DNA from: Phycisphaerales bacterium
Lineage (GTDB): Bacteria; Planctomycetota; Phycisphaerae; Phycisphaerales; SM1A02
Direction of reading: 5' to 3'
Assembly (NCBI GenBank): GCA_030748455.1
Contig: JASMLY010000078.1
Span: 1 to 53,228, forward strand
DNA length: 53,228 nucleotides
Within the stretch, counting starts at the first letter, position 1. Each line of letters starts with the position of its first letter. Shown piece by piece: positions 42,289 through 51,188 of the stretch. The position numbers and the translations under genes are program-made. Under the pieces are notes generated by a model, which saw nothing but the letters and a program-made list of their open reading frames with translations, had not been told where the DNA came from and searched no databases.

Positions 42289-43446
42289 ATGCGGATCATG
42301 CACATTTCAACACGGCTCATTTTGGGCGGATCGCAAGAGAACACCATTCTCTCATGCGAAGGTCAGGCAGATGCAGGACATGATGTTTCGCTCGTGTACG
42401 GGCCGATCTATGGACCAGAAGGGTCCTTGCGAGATCGCGCGGCTGCCCATGGTGGAATTGAGCTGATCGAATCTCCCAACCTTGTTCGCAACCTCGCTCC
42501 GATTCGGGATTTCAAATGTTATCAAGATTTGAAAGAGTGTATTCGTACTTGGAAACCCGATGTTGTACACACCCACTCATCGAAGGCAGGCATTCTTGGA
42601 CGTGGGGCTGCTTGGAACTGTGCCGTGCCCTGTGTGGTGCACACGATTCATGGCTTGCCATTTCATCCGTATGAATCGGGTTGGAGAAACACGTTATACA
42701 TCGCTTCAGAACGGTGGGCGGCAAAGCGTTGCCATGCTATTGCGTGCGTTGCTGATGCGATGCGAGATCAAGCCCTTGCAAAAGGAATTGGAACGAAAAA
42801 ACAATATAAAACCATTTACAGCGGGATGGAAGTGGAGGCATATCTCAACCCACCTCGATCGAGTGAGAGGATGCGTAAAGAACTTGGGTTAGATCCCGAA
42901 GATTTTGTCATTGGTACAGTCTCAAGACTTGCAAAACATAAGGGACACGACGACATTCTTGAAGCTCTTGAACCAGTGCTTTTAGAGAATCCAACCGTAA
43001 AACTACTCTGGGTCGGTGATGGTTGGTGGAAAGAACGGCTCGAGAAACGAATTGAACGTATGGGTCTAGCAAATCAAATTCTTCTTACTGGTCTTGTGGA
43101 GCCAGATGAGGTTGCGAACTATATTTCTGCGACTGATGTGCTACTTCATGCAAGTTATCGAGAAGGACTTCCGCGGACAGTCGTGCAAGCAATGCTTGTG
43201 GGGAAACCAGTCATTGCAAACGACGTTGATGGCACAAGGGAAGTATGCATATCTGGTAAAACGGGTTTTCTTTTGGATGTTGGTGATTGTATTGGTATGC
43301 GAAACGCAGTGACGCAATTGCAAGACAACATAGAATTGCGAAAACGGTTTGGAAACGCTGGTCGAGAACTATGCAGGGAACAGTTTTCAGCGGGTAAAAT
43401 GGTCAAACATCTCGACCGTCTCTACCGCTTTATATTGGAACCCTAA
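42289..43446 (+). CDS. Family 4-type glycosyltransferase (GT-B fold)
   Basis: 385 residues. The N-terminal acceptor domain begins MRIMHISTRLILGGSQENT, the glycine-rich pattern of GT4 enzymes, with VVHTHSSKAGILGRGAAW and VHTIHGLPFHP. The C-terminal donor domain has GTVSRLAKHKGHDDILEA, the SYREGLPRTVVQAMLVGKPVIA motif with the E-x7-E nucleotide-sugar site (EGLPRTVVQA), and DVDGTREV. It likely transfers a sugar during surface polysaccharide synthesis. It is unlike BshA in its N-terminus, despite the BshB1-like neighbour 8 bp downstream. No Shine-Dalgarno is evident; an in-frame ATG at 42244 is possible. Confidence 0.85.
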   Translation: MRIMHISTRLILGGSQENTILSCEGQADAGHDVSLVYGPIYGPEGSLRDRAAAHGGIELIESPNLVRNLAPIRDFKCYQDLKECIRTWKPDVVHTHSSKAGILGRGAAWNCAVPCVVHTIHGLPFHPYESGWRNTLYIASERWAAKRCHAIACVADAMRDQALAKGIGTKKQYKTIYSGMEVEAYLNPPRSSERMRKELGLDPEDFVIGTVSRLAKHKGHDDILEALEPVLLENPTVKLLWVGDGWWKERLEKRIERMGLANQILLTGLVEPDEVANYISATDVLLHASYREGLPRTVVQAMLVGKPVIANDVDGTREVCISGKTGFLLDVGDCIGMRNAVTQLQDNIELRKRFGNAGRELCREQFSAGKMVKHLDRLYRFILEP

Positions 43447-43454
43447 GGAAGATT

Positions 43455-44135
43455 ATGACAAACATACTCGTAGTTGGACCGCACCCCGATGACCAAGAAC
43501 TTGGCATGGGGGGAACAATCGCGAAGTTCGCAAATGAAGGGCACAACGTTCTTCTGCTTGATATGACCAGTGGTGAGCCGACGCCTCATGGCTCACCTGA
43601 AATACGCGCAAAAGAGTCTGCGGCAGCAGCAACAATCCTGGGCGTCAAGCGAACAACTGTGAGTTTGCCAAACAGGTTTGTTGAACATTCAATTCCAGCG
43701 AGACATGCAGTTGCAGCAGTCATACGTGAACATCAAGCTGACATTGTGTTTACTCCATATTTTGAGGATGCACACCCAGATCACATAGCAACAACTCGGA
43801 TTGTTGAAGATGCTCGGTTTGATGCAAAACTTACCAAGATTGATCTCGCGGGTGCGCCGATCTATCCAAAGTGGTTGTTCTATTATTACTGCACACACTT
43901 GAGAATCGTTCCAAAACCAAGTTTTCTTATTGATACGACAAATTATGCAAGTAGAAAACGAGATGCGATTGTTGCGTACGAATCTCAGTTTGTTATTCCA
44001 GAAAAAAACAGACCCATTGTCGATTGGATTTCTGCACAGGATCGATATTTCGGCGGGAGGTTGCGAACCGAAACGGCGGAACCTTTTTATTCTCGCGAGC
44101 CTATTGGTTTGTCAGATTTGAAAAGTTTGGTTTAG
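43455..44135 (+). CDS. PIG-L/LmbE-family deacetylase, BshB1-like
   Basis: 226 residues. The zinc motif is [14 protein letters not shown] at the N-terminus with a second zinc ligand pair in [13 protein letters not shown]. Other BshB1-like features are [32 protein letters not shown] and AYESQF. BshB1 removes the acetyl group of GlcNAc-malate in bacillithiol synthesis; the call here is by motif resemblance, and bshA/bshC are not nearby. It could act on a glycan made with the adjacent glycosyltransferase. AAGGA precedes the ATG. It converges on dut with a 4-bp stop overlap. Confidence 0.85.
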   Translation: MTNILVVGPHPDDQELGMGGTIAKFANEGHNVLLLDMTSGEPTPHGSPEIRAKESAAAATILGVKRTTVSLPNRFVEHSIPARHAVAAVIREHQADIVFTPYFEDAHPDHIATTRIVEDARFDAKLTKIDLAGAPIYPKWLFYYYCTHLRIVPKPSFLIDTTNYASRKRDAIVAYESQFVIPEKNRPIVDWISAQDRYFGGRLRTETAEPFYSREPIGLSDLKSLV

Positions 44136-44575
44136 TTTCCAGTCGACCCAAACCCACCAGCACCACGATCAGTCTCACTGAGTTCTTCAACGACTTCAAA
44201 TGAAGCTTGTACGACGGGTGCGATGATCATTTGAGCTATTCGCATATGTTGGACGACTACGAACGGTTTCGTTCCGTGGTTGATCAGAGGGACCGAAACT
44301 TCGCCCCGATAATCAGCGTCGATTGTCCCTGGAGCATTTGGAAGTGTGACCCCGTGTTTAAAACCAAGCCCACTGCGTGGGCGAACTTGTGCTTCGTAAT
44401 GATCAGGTAGTGCCATCGCGAACCCAAGGGGGATCATAGATATTGCACCGGCAGCGATCGTGATTGGTTCTGCGTTTGCCGAATACAAATCCATGCCCGC
44501 TGCATGCTCAGTTTGATAGGTGGGGACAACAGCAGTTTCTCTCAATTTTTTATATTTCACATTCACATGATGCAT
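44132..44575 (-). CDS. dut: dUTP diphosphatase
   Basis: 147 residues with all five dUTPase motifs: AGMDLYSA (1), [11 protein letters not shown] (2), [19 protein letters not shown] (3), [10 protein letters not shown] (4) and [11 protein letters not shown] (5). The trimeric enzyme hydrolyses dUTP to dUMP and PPi, keeping uracil out of DNA and feeding dTMP synthesis. It is divergent from the YqaA-like gene with 28 bp between the starts. Confidence 0.96.
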   Translation of the reverse strand: MHHVNVKYKKLRETAVVPTYQTEHAAGMDLYSANAEPITIAAGAISMIPLGFAMALPDHYEAQVRPRSGLGFKHGVTLPNAPGTIDADYRGEVSVPLINHGTKPFVVVQHMRIAQMIIAPVVQASFEVVEELSETDRGAGGFGSTGN

Positions 44576-44603
44576 ACGAACATTGTAATTCCCTTCGGCG
44601 TAT

Positions 44604-45206
44604 ATGATGCAAGTGATGGAGACTCAAGAGATACCAAATTGGGCACTGCACCGCCGACTGTATGAGTGGGTGCTGAGCTTTGCTGCGACCAAAATCGCAC
44701 CACTTGTGTTATTTGCGATCGCTTTTATCGAAGCTTTTATGCCGTTCGTACCACCCGATGCCCTCCTTATTCCGATGTGCTTAGAAAAGAGAAAGAAATC
44801 GGCTCTGTTTGCGATACTCACAGTGATCGGGAGTGTTGTTGGCGCTCTTATTGGGTATTTTGTTATCGCCGCATTGATTTCAGGGGGTGCTGAGTGGATC
44901 CTAGGAAAAGATACAATTCAATCGATCGTGACCGAATTCGGTGTTCGTGGACACCTCTGGGTGTTCATAGCAGCGCTGACACCTGTACCATTTTTTGCAC
45001 TCACTACAGCATCTGGCGTAGCAGAGTTACATTTTGGTTTATTCCTGACAGCATGTATTGTTGGGCGATCGATGCGATACGGCATAGAAGCAGGAATCGT
45101 TTGGTGGATCGGCGAGAAAGCAAAGTTGTTTATCGAAAAGTGGTTTAACACGATCACTATTGTTGCGTGTGTGCTCGTCGTTCTTGGTTGGTGGCTTCTG
45201 CGGTAG
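44604..45206 (+). CDS. YqaA-like VTT-domain membrane protein
   Basis: 200 residues with about four to five membrane segments ([93 protein letters not shown]). The [15 protein letters not shown] and [13 protein letters not shown] stretches fit the VTT/DedA superfamily, YqaA branch. Its function is unknown. The start could be any of three ATGs at 44604, 44607 or 44616. Confidence 0.75.
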   Translation: MMQVMETQEIPNWALHRRLYEWVLSFAATKIAPLVLFAIAFIEAFMPFVPPDALLIPMCLEKRKKSALFAILTVIGSVVGALIGYFVIAALISGGAEWILGKDTIQSIVTEFGVRGHLWVFIAALTPVPFFALTTASGVAELHFGLFLTACIVGRSMRYGIEAGIVWWIGEKAKLFIEKWFNTITIVACVLVVLGWWLLR

Positions 45207-45243
45207 CACAAGTTGCAGTCATTTTAGGAATAGCCACCTGCGA

Positions 45244-46293
45244 TTAGCCGCCGATTGTGGACATCGTTTTTTCAGGGCGTTCGAAGTCATCACGATTGAT
45301 GCCATGCCCTGCTGATTTGATCCACATCGCGTTCCTAAAAAATTGCCTTAAGGTTGAATCGTCCGCGCCATTTCGCAGCAACGGGCGTATAGACCACTCG
45401 TCATCGCTAAACAAACAGGGTCGAACTGTGCCATCTGCCATCATTCGCATGCGGTCGCACGCACCGCAAAATGCATTCGAGACGGAGGCAATGATTCCAA
45501 GCCTTCCAGCACTATCCTTGAAACGATAATTCTTGGAAGTACTTGTTGGGGGATCATCTTCAGGAAGAAGTTCATATACGTCGCTGATTTTGCTGAGCAT
45601 TTCATCTGCTGTAACAACGTGCCTCTTTTCCCACCGCCTGCCTGCATCGAGTGGCATGAATTCAATGAGGCGCATGTCAACTTCATGTTCGCGAGCGAAG
45701 GTCGCAAAATCGACAAGTTCGTCATCGTTGACCCCTCGCATAACAACGGCATTTACTTTCACAGGCGTAAGCCCAATACTGTGTGCAGTATCGATCGCTT
45801 TAATGACAGTTTCTAGAGAAGTTTGCGAACGAGTTATCGCATCTTTTCGGGATGGTTTAAGTGTATCTAGACTCACGGTAATTCTGTTGAGGCCATATTC
45901 TTTCCAGCGCTGCGCCCATTGCGATCGTACGCGCGACCCATTCGTTGTGAGCGCGATATCTTTGAGCCCAAGCGTACCAACTTCCTTAAGGAGTTCGTCA
46001 AGATGTGGGTAGAGCGTTGGCTCACCACCAGTGATTCTCAACTTCTGAATTCCAAGTGTCATCGCAATTTTGATCACACGAATGTATTCTTCAAGTCTGA
46101 GTAATTGGAGTTTTGGAATGTACTTCACATCAGGAGCCATGCAATAAACACACCGAAAGTTACAGCGATCCGTCACTGAGAGGCGGAGGTCTCTAATTTG
46201 CCTACCGTGTGCATCAACAAGTGCATGCTCATGAGTAGCACTCTGCGGAGCTTCAGGTGGAACCTTGGTCAGGATGGGAAGGGGTGTACTCAT
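45244..46293 (-). CDS. moaA: GTP 3',8-cyclase (molybdenum cofactor synthesis)
   Basis: 349 residues. A radical-SAM enzyme that converts GTP to 3',8-cyclo-GTP, the first step of Mo cofactor synthesis. It has the radical SAM cluster Cys (CNFRCVYC in RLSVTDRCNFRCVYCMAP), KLRITGGEPTLYPHL, the C-terminal cluster (FCGACDRMRMMADGTVRPCLF) and the terminal Gly-Gly needed for activity (STIGG). The start is uncertain; 46293 gives MSTPLPIL, while 46308 is an alternative. No other moa/moe genes are in the window. Confidence 0.93.
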   Translation of the reverse strand: MSTPLPILTKVPPEAPQSATHEHALVDAHGRQIRDLRLSVTDRCNFRCVYCMAPDVKYIPKLQLLRLEEYIRVIKIAMTLGIQKLRITGGEPTLYPHLDELLKEVGTLGLKDIALTTNGSRVRSQWAQRWKEYGLNRITVSLDTLKPSRKDAITRSQTSLETVIKAIDTAHSIGLTPVKVNAVVMRGVNDDELVDFATFAREHEVDMRLIEFMPLDAGRRWEKRHVVTADEMLSKISDVYELLPEDDPPTSTSKNYRFKDSAGRLGIIASVSNAFCGACDRMRMMADGTVRPCLFSDDEWSIRPLLRNGADDSTLRQFFRNAMWIKSAGHGINRDDFERPEKTMSTIGG

Positions 46294-46394
46294 GATTACT
46301 TGGTACATGATACCGTTCAATACAATTTGGAAAACTTCCACGAAAAAAGGCGAATTTTTGAGCGATTTACAAAAACACGATTAATCTACCGCGC

Positions 46395-47180
46395 ATGAAA
46401 TATTTTTTAACCGTGGTCTTTGTGTCAGCGAGTGCCTTCGCAGAATTGTGGCGAGTACCAGAGGATTGTGAAACGATTACGCAGGCAATCGCAGCAGCTG
46501 AAGAAGGTGACACTATTGAGGTGGGCGTTGGTGTTTGGCGTGAGCGAATTGATTTGCTTGGAAAAGCTGTAACTTTACGAAGTTTGATGGGTGCGGAAGA
46601 GACAGTCATCGATGGTGGTGGACTTGGCCCCGTAGTTCGTTGCATCAATGGTGAGAGCTCGAGTACAGTGATTGAGGGCTTCACGATCACTGGTGGCAAG
46701 AATACACCGCATGGAGGCGGGGTACTTGCCATCAACACGTCCCCTTCAATCAGAAGGTGTTTTATTGAGTACAACGAAGCCGACAAAGGAGGTGGTTTGT
46801 ATGTGCGTGGTGGAAACCCCATCATAGATGCTTGCGTTTTTTCATCGAATGATGCAGGAGATGGAGATGGCATTTGGGCGAAACACGCGAGACCTGTGCT
46901 TACGGCGTGTATCTTTGCAGATGACACAATTGGTTGGGAGAGCGGAGAACTTGTCACCATCCGTGATACGAACAGCCCAGCTGGTGCGTGTTGTATCAGA
47001 GACGTTTGTGTGCAAACAGCCTCGGTCGCATGCTGGGAAGCAGGCGGTTTATATCGGGGCGAAAACTCTACGTGCGAGTTGGCGTGTGATGCGGTTTGCG
47101 ACGAAGACGTAACTGGTGATGGAGTTGTCAATATGACTGACCTGTTACACGTTATTTCAGCTTTTGGTTTTTGTCCCTGA
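46395..47180 (+). CDS. Small secreted beta-helix protein with one GACC repeat and a dockerin-like end
   Basis: 261 residues. A signal peptide (MKYFLTVVFVSASAFA) is followed by a right-handed parallel beta-helix (about 20-190; TITQAIAAAEEGDTIEVGVG, then GGGVLAIN and GGGLYVRGG turns). A single six-cysteine unit, GACCIRDVCVQTASVACWEA with GGLYRGENSTCELAC, matches the units of the giant protein at the left edge. A dockerin-like Ca loop ends it (DVTGDGVVNMTDLL). It shares three of the modules of the large protein in compact form. It is probably extracellular; no catalytic residues were recognised. It converges on the SUF operon. Confidence 0.8.
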   Translation: MKYFLTVVFVSASAFAELWRVPEDCETITQAIAAAEEGDTIEVGVGVWRERIDLLGKAVTLRSLMGAEETVIDGGGLGPVVRCINGESSSTVIEGFTITGGKNTPHGGGVLAINTSPSIRRCFIEYNEADKGGGLYVRGGNPIIDACVFSSNDAGDGDGIWAKHARPVLTACIFADDTIGWESGELVTIRDTNSPAGACCIRDVCVQTASVACWEAGGLYRGENSTCELACDAVCDEDVTGDGVVNMTDLLHVISAFGFCP

Positions 47181-47214
47181 CCTCTGAAACTTCTCTATGG
47201 GACAGGGTAACCCT

Positions 47215-47598
47215 TCACTGCTTCGTTTTGTCTTTGTCGATCGTCAAGCCTGTTCTGTTATCGTTGTGTTTGGCAAGCATGTGATTGATGTCAATGTCCA
47301 TGAGTTCTAGTACAGATTTCCCCCTTTTTGTTAAATCTGCAACGGACCAAGCAGGATCCCAACAAAGTTCAACTTTGACATTTGTCACGCCATCTACCAT
47401 CGACACAGCCTCGAACACTTGCGTTGGCATCATGTCTGCCACGGGGCAGTTTGGAGTTGTAAGTGTCATCTCGATATGGACAACACCTTCGTTGATATCG
47501 AGTTTCCGAATCAACCCAAGGTCGTAAATGTTGATCGGCAACTCTGGGTCTTGCACTGTTTTAATCGCAGCAACAATACTGTCGTGTAACTCACTCAT
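47215..47598 (-). CDS. SufT/MIP18-like (DUF59) iron-sulfur assembly protein
   Basis: 127 residues. The MIP18/DUF59 domain is seen in IVAAIKTVQDPELPINIYDLGLI, TLTTPNCPVADMMPTQV with the conserved Cys, and VKVELCWDPAWSVADLTKRG. SufT-type proteins help maturation of Fe-S targets. It is the last gene of the SUF operon and its start overlaps the sufU stop by 4 bp. The final about 25 residues after the domain are charged and not recognised. Confidence 0.88.
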   Translation of the reverse strand: MSELHDSIVAAIKTVQDPELPINIYDLGLIRKLDINEGVVHIEMTLTTPNCPVADMMPTQVFEAVSMVDGVTNVKVELCWDPAWSVADLTKRGKSVLELMDIDINHMLAKHNDNRTGLTIDKDKTKQ

Positions 47599-48035
47599 TC
47601 GGTTGTTACTTCTTCATCATTTTCAAGCGCAGCGATTAATGTATGCCACGCAAGCGTTGCACACTTAACTCGCATTGGAAACTCTTTGACACCCGAGAAT
47701 ACGGCAAGTTTTCTTGGAACTTCGGAATTCCCCTCTGCATCAGTAAGGAGTCCGTGGAATCCTTCGAACAACAATTTTGCGTCATCAACTGTTTTTCCAA
47801 CAAGGACTTCTGCCATTAAATCAGCGGACGCAGTTGAGATTGCACAACCCTCTCCGTCAAATTTAACTTCTCCGATCACGCCATCTTTTGCGGCGATCGT
47901 TACAACTATTTTGTCACCGCAAAGTGGATTATGCCCCGTACCAATAAAATCACTTGGATTCGCCTTTCCTCTATTCCGAGGGTTTTTGGCGTGATCGGTG
48001 ACCATTTCTAAGTAGAGTTCGCGTAGGTCAGACAT
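47595..48035 (-). CDS. sufU: SUF system scaffold / sulfur acceptor SufU
   Basis: 146 residues with the IscU-fold Cys ligands in SufU form: GHNPLCGDKIVV, GEGCAISTASADL and MRVKCATLAW. The extra insertion of about 20 residues between the second and third Cys, compared with IscU, is present (FEGFHGLLTDAEGNSEVPRK). SufU takes sulfur from SufS, usually via zinc-coordinated Cys. It abuts sufS: the shared base at 48035 is in both genes. Confidence 0.94.
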   Translation of the reverse strand: MSDLRELYLEMVTDHAKNPRNRGKANPSDFIGTGHNPLCGDKIVVTIAAKDGVIGEVKFDGEGCAISTASADLMAEVLVGKTVDDAKLLFEGFHGLLTDAEGNSEVPRKLAVFSGVKEFPMRVKCATLAWHTLIAALENDEEVTTE

Positions 48036-49252
48036 TACCCGAGCATTCTAATGGCATCTTTGATTGCGATTGCTAGCTCGTCGATCTCTTCGCGTGTGTT
48101 GTAGATAGAGAACGACGCTCTGCATGTTGCATTGAGCCCAAATCGATGCATCAGCGGTTCCGCACAATGATTCCCAGTGCGGATCGCAACACCTGAACTG
48201 TCAAGAATCGTCCCGACATCGTGGGGGTGTACGTTTTCAACAGTGAAGGCAATAACAGCAGCCTTGTGTGGTGTCGTGCCCAAAATAGAAACACCGTCAA
48301 TTTCGTTGAGTGTTCTTGTGGCATATTGCAACAGATCATGTTCAATAGCAGTAATGGTTTCAAAGCCGATCTCTTCAATAAATGAGACTGCTGCTCCAAG
48401 CCCAATTGCACCAGCAATGTGAGGTGTGCCCGCTTCAAATTTGAAGGGAACATCATTCCACGTTGTCTCATCAAAGGAAACAGTGAGAATCATGTCACCA
48501 CCACCTTGCCATGGTTGCATCTCCTCAAGTAGATCGTACCGACCGTAGAGACAACCGATCCCAGTTGGGCCAAACATTTTGTGTCCAGATAATGCGTAAA
48601 AATCACACCCAATACTCCGAACGTCCACAGGCGTATGTCCCGTTGCTTGAGCTCCGTCAATGACAGAAATGGAACCATTCTCTCTAGCAAGAGTACAAAT
48701 TTCTGCAACGTCATTTACTGTTCCAATTGCATTGGAAACATGTGCAACAGCAACGACTGCGACATTTGAATTGAGCAGTTGTTTGTATTGATCGATGTCA
48801 AGAGAACCATCATCACAAACCGGAATCACTTCGAGTGATGCACCTGTTTGTTCACAAACTAGTTGCCAAGGAACGATATTAGAATGATGTTCCATTTCGG
48901 TAACGAGGACAATATCGTCTTCGCCTAGGCGGGGTCTTGCATACGCTTGTGCGACAAGATTAATTGCTTCAGTTGCGCCGCGTACAAACACAATTTCTTC
49001 TCGCCGATCTGCATGCAAAAATGATGCGACAGAATCTCGAGCGTGTTCATACGCCGCTGTCGCCCGCTGGCTTAGCGTATGAACTCCACGATGAATGTTC
49101 GCGTTGTCTTGTTCGTAATAATTTGTAATTGCATCAATCACACTTTGCGGTTTTTGTGTAGTGGCAGCGCTATCGAGGTAGACAAGTTTTTTTCCATTGA
49201 CCTCTTGTTGCAGGATAGGAAAGTGTGTCGAGATGGAAGTCTCGGTCGTCAT
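48035..49252 (-). CDS. sufS: Cysteine desulfurase, SufS type (group II)
   Basis: 405 residues, a PLP fold type I enzyme that converts Cys to Ala and delivers persulfide. Landmarks are YLDSAATTQKP, FVRGATEAINLVA, the PLP Lys in ALSGHKMFGPTGIG, and the active-site Cys in RTGNHCAEPLMHRFG. It is preceded by sufD (one shared base) and followed by its partner sufU. Confidence 0.96.
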   Translation of the reverse strand: MTTETSISTHFPILQQEVNGKKLVYLDSAATTQKPQSVIDAITNYYEQDNANIHRGVHTLSQRATAAYEHARDSVASFLHADRREEIVFVRGATEAINLVAQAYARPRLGEDDIVLVTEMEHHSNIVPWQLVCEQTGASLEVIPVCDDGSLDIDQYKQLLNSNVAVVAVAHVSNAIGTVNDVAEICTLARENGSISVIDGAQATGHTPVDVRSIGCDFYALSGHKMFGPTGIGCLYGRYDLLEEMQPWQGGGDMILTVSFDETTWNDVPFKFEAGTPHIAGAIGLGAAVSFIEEIGFETITAIEHDLLQYATRTLNEIDGVSILGTTPHKAAVIAFTVENVHPHDVGTILDSSGVAIRTGNHCAEPLMHRFGLNATCRASFSIYNTREEIDELAIAIKDAIRMLG

Positions 49253-50403
49253 TAGAGATAGAGCTCTTTTATAAACGCACCACCAGGGAGGTTTGTAAGT
49301 AAATCTTCAACAAGGGCTGTTCGAAAGGAGGTGTCTTGAAGATCATCAAGGGATTCATTCAAAAACGCATAGATGAGAAGTGTGCGAGCAGCATCTGCTG
49401 GAATTCCGCGAGATCGTAAATACAACATCGCCTCGTCGTCAATTTCACCAGTCGTAGCACCGTGCGTACAGGCAACATCATCAGCGTAAATCTCAAGTTG
49501 GGGTCTAGAGGTAGCCTGGGCATCGTCGCTAAGCAGAATATTTTGATTAGTTTGTTTTGCATCGGTTTGCTGCGCATCTTCTTTCACGTAAATGCGACCA
49601 GTAAACACTGACTGCGCGTCTTCATCTAGAACGCCTTTGTAAAACTCTCGGCTGTTGCAATTTGGCATGTTGTGCTCAATTCGCAAGTGGTTGTCTACAA
49701 ATTGTCCTTGCCCGAGCATATACATACCATCGAAATTGGATTCACATTGCGTTCCGTCAAGATATGCATACACTTCATTTCTCGTACGTTTCCCACCGAG
49801 GGTAATAGTGTGTGTCTGGACCTTGCTTGAATCGTGTTGTTCAACGTGGAGTGTCCCGAGGTGGTACGCCTGCTTGCTCCCTCGAATAGAACGAACAAGT
49901 GTTACCTCACTGTTTTTCTCGGCAATAATTTCTGTGCATGGCATAAAGAGATGATCAACATCAGTTGTCGCAACGTGGGACTCTGCTACTGAAATAGATT
50001 CACTATCTTTTGCGTGAATGAGGACATTTCCAAAACACGCAACGGGGGTAGCGCTCGATATTATTTGTAACACATGAATAGTGTTTAGCTGGTTGCCTGT
50101 AATCGTAAGAATATCTGAGACGCCCCTTGGGATGAGTGAATCTCCTCGGGCTGAAACGGAATCATTCATACCTGAAGATACTGAAGCACCTTTGCAAAGT
50201 CTTGAGTTCTCTTTACTGAATACACCATTGATGAATACGACAAGAGGGGAATCTTTTGCGATGTCATACACATCGATGTCATCTTGTTGCTCTGCGGTTA
50301 CGACTTGAAAATCGATATCAGCAAGAGCAGAGACGTTTGTGTACATCCAAGCCTCACGTTTGTGGAGGTTTTTAAAAACAGAATGATCGAGTAGGGCGCT
50401 CAT
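49252..50403 (-). CDS. sufD: SUF scaffold complex subunit SufD
   Basis: 383 residues, weakly conserved but with the SufBD core beta-helix and the C-terminal HGATTGEIDDEAMLYLRSRGIPADAARTLLI-type motif (HGATTGEID is the family signature). It pairs with SufB and SufC. The start at 50403 forms an ATGA overlap with the sufC stop, and is chosen over an in-frame start at 50415. Confidence 0.92.
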   Translation of the reverse strand: MSALLDHSVFKNLHKREAWMYTNVSALADIDFQVVTAEQQDDIDVYDIAKDSPLVVFINGVFSKENSRLCKGASVSSGMNDSVSARGDSLIPRGVSDILTITGNQLNTIHVLQIISSATPVACFGNVLIHAKDSESISVAESHVATTDVDHLFMPCTEIIAEKNSEVTLVRSIRGSKQAYHLGTLHVEQHDSSKVQTHTITLGGKRTRNEVYAYLDGTQCESNFDGMYMLGQGQFVDNHLRIEHNMPNCNSREFYKGVLDEDAQSVFTGRIYVKEDAQQTDAKQTNQNILLSDDAQATSRPQLEIYADDVACTHGATTGEIDDEAMLYLRSRGIPADAARTLLIYAFLNESLDDLQDTSFRTALVEDLLTNLPGGAFIKELYL

Positions 50404-51176
50404 GTACAGTTGCAACTACATTCAGAAGGTTGAATAGCCGCATATCCTTTTTCTTCGAGGGCAAGTGCAAGTGATTTGTCACCACTTCGGACAATTTTTC
50501 CATCCATAAGAACGTGTACATAATCTGGGACGATGTAATCAAGCAGGCGTTGGTAGTGTGTAATGACAACGAAACCTCGTTCAGGTGCGCGTAATTTGTT
50601 GACCCCTTCAGCAACAATTTTAAGTGCGTCTATGTCAAGACCAGAATCAGTCTCGTCGAGCACACCAAGCAACGGATCAAGCATTGCCATTTGGAATACT
50701 TCGGCGCGTTTTTTCTCGCCACCAGAAAAACCTTGGTTAACATTTCGGTCAAGTAAATCGATATTTAGATTTACCGACTTGGCTTTTTCTTCGACCAAAT
50801 CGAGGAAGTCCATGGCGTCAAGTTCATCTTGCCCGCGATACTTACGCACAGCATTTACAGCAGCTTTCAGGAAAAACTTTGTCGAAACACCGGGTATCTC
50901 GACCGGATATTGGAACGCAAGAAATACTCCTGCGCATGCTCGTTGGTCTGCTTCGAGTTCTAGGAGGTCAACACCTTGAAACATGATGGACCCCTCTGTA
51001 ACTTCGTATGCCTCGTGCCCAGCGATGACAGAAGAAAGTGTGCTTTTGCCAGAACCATTTGGCCCCATAATTGAATGCACTTCTCCAGGCATCACAGTGA
51101 GATTGACACCTTTGAGGATTTCGGTTCCATCGACAGATGCATGTACGTTTTTAATTTCTAAAAGAGGTGTGGTCAT
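50400..51176 (-). CDS. sufC: SUF ABC-type ATPase SufC
   Basis: 258 residues. It has Walker A (GPNGSGKST), the ABC signature (NQGFSGGEKKRAEVFQM), Walker B (LGVLDETDSGLDID) and the switch His (VITHYQRLL). SufC drives conformational change of the SufBCD scaffold in the cytoplasm. The last residues (ECSCNCT) are unusually Cys-rich. It lies 12 bp after sufB. Confidence 0.97.
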   Translation of the reverse strand: MTTPLLEIKNVHASVDGTEILKGVNLTVMPGEVHSIMGPNGSGKSTLSSVIAGHEAYEVTEGSIMFQGVDLLELEADQRACAGVFLAFQYPVEIPGVSTKFFLKAAVNAVRKYRGQDELDAMDFLDLVEEKAKSVNLNIDLLDRNVNQGFSGGEKKRAEVFQMAMLDPLLGVLDETDSGLDIDALKIVAEGVNKLRAPERGFVVITHYQRLLDYIVPDYVHVLMDGKIVRSGDKSLALALEEKGYAAIQPSECSCNCT

Positions 51177-51188
51177 GATATATCTTCT

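Noticed and set aside
46294..46394. Promoter between moaA and the small beta-helix gene
   Set aside because: Several TTG and TAT-like boxes exist but none has both good hexamers and 16-18 bp spacing.
47181..47214. Terminator between the mini beta-helix gene and the SUF operon
   Set aside because: Only a weak GTCCC/GGGAC pairing across a long loop is visible, without a T tract.
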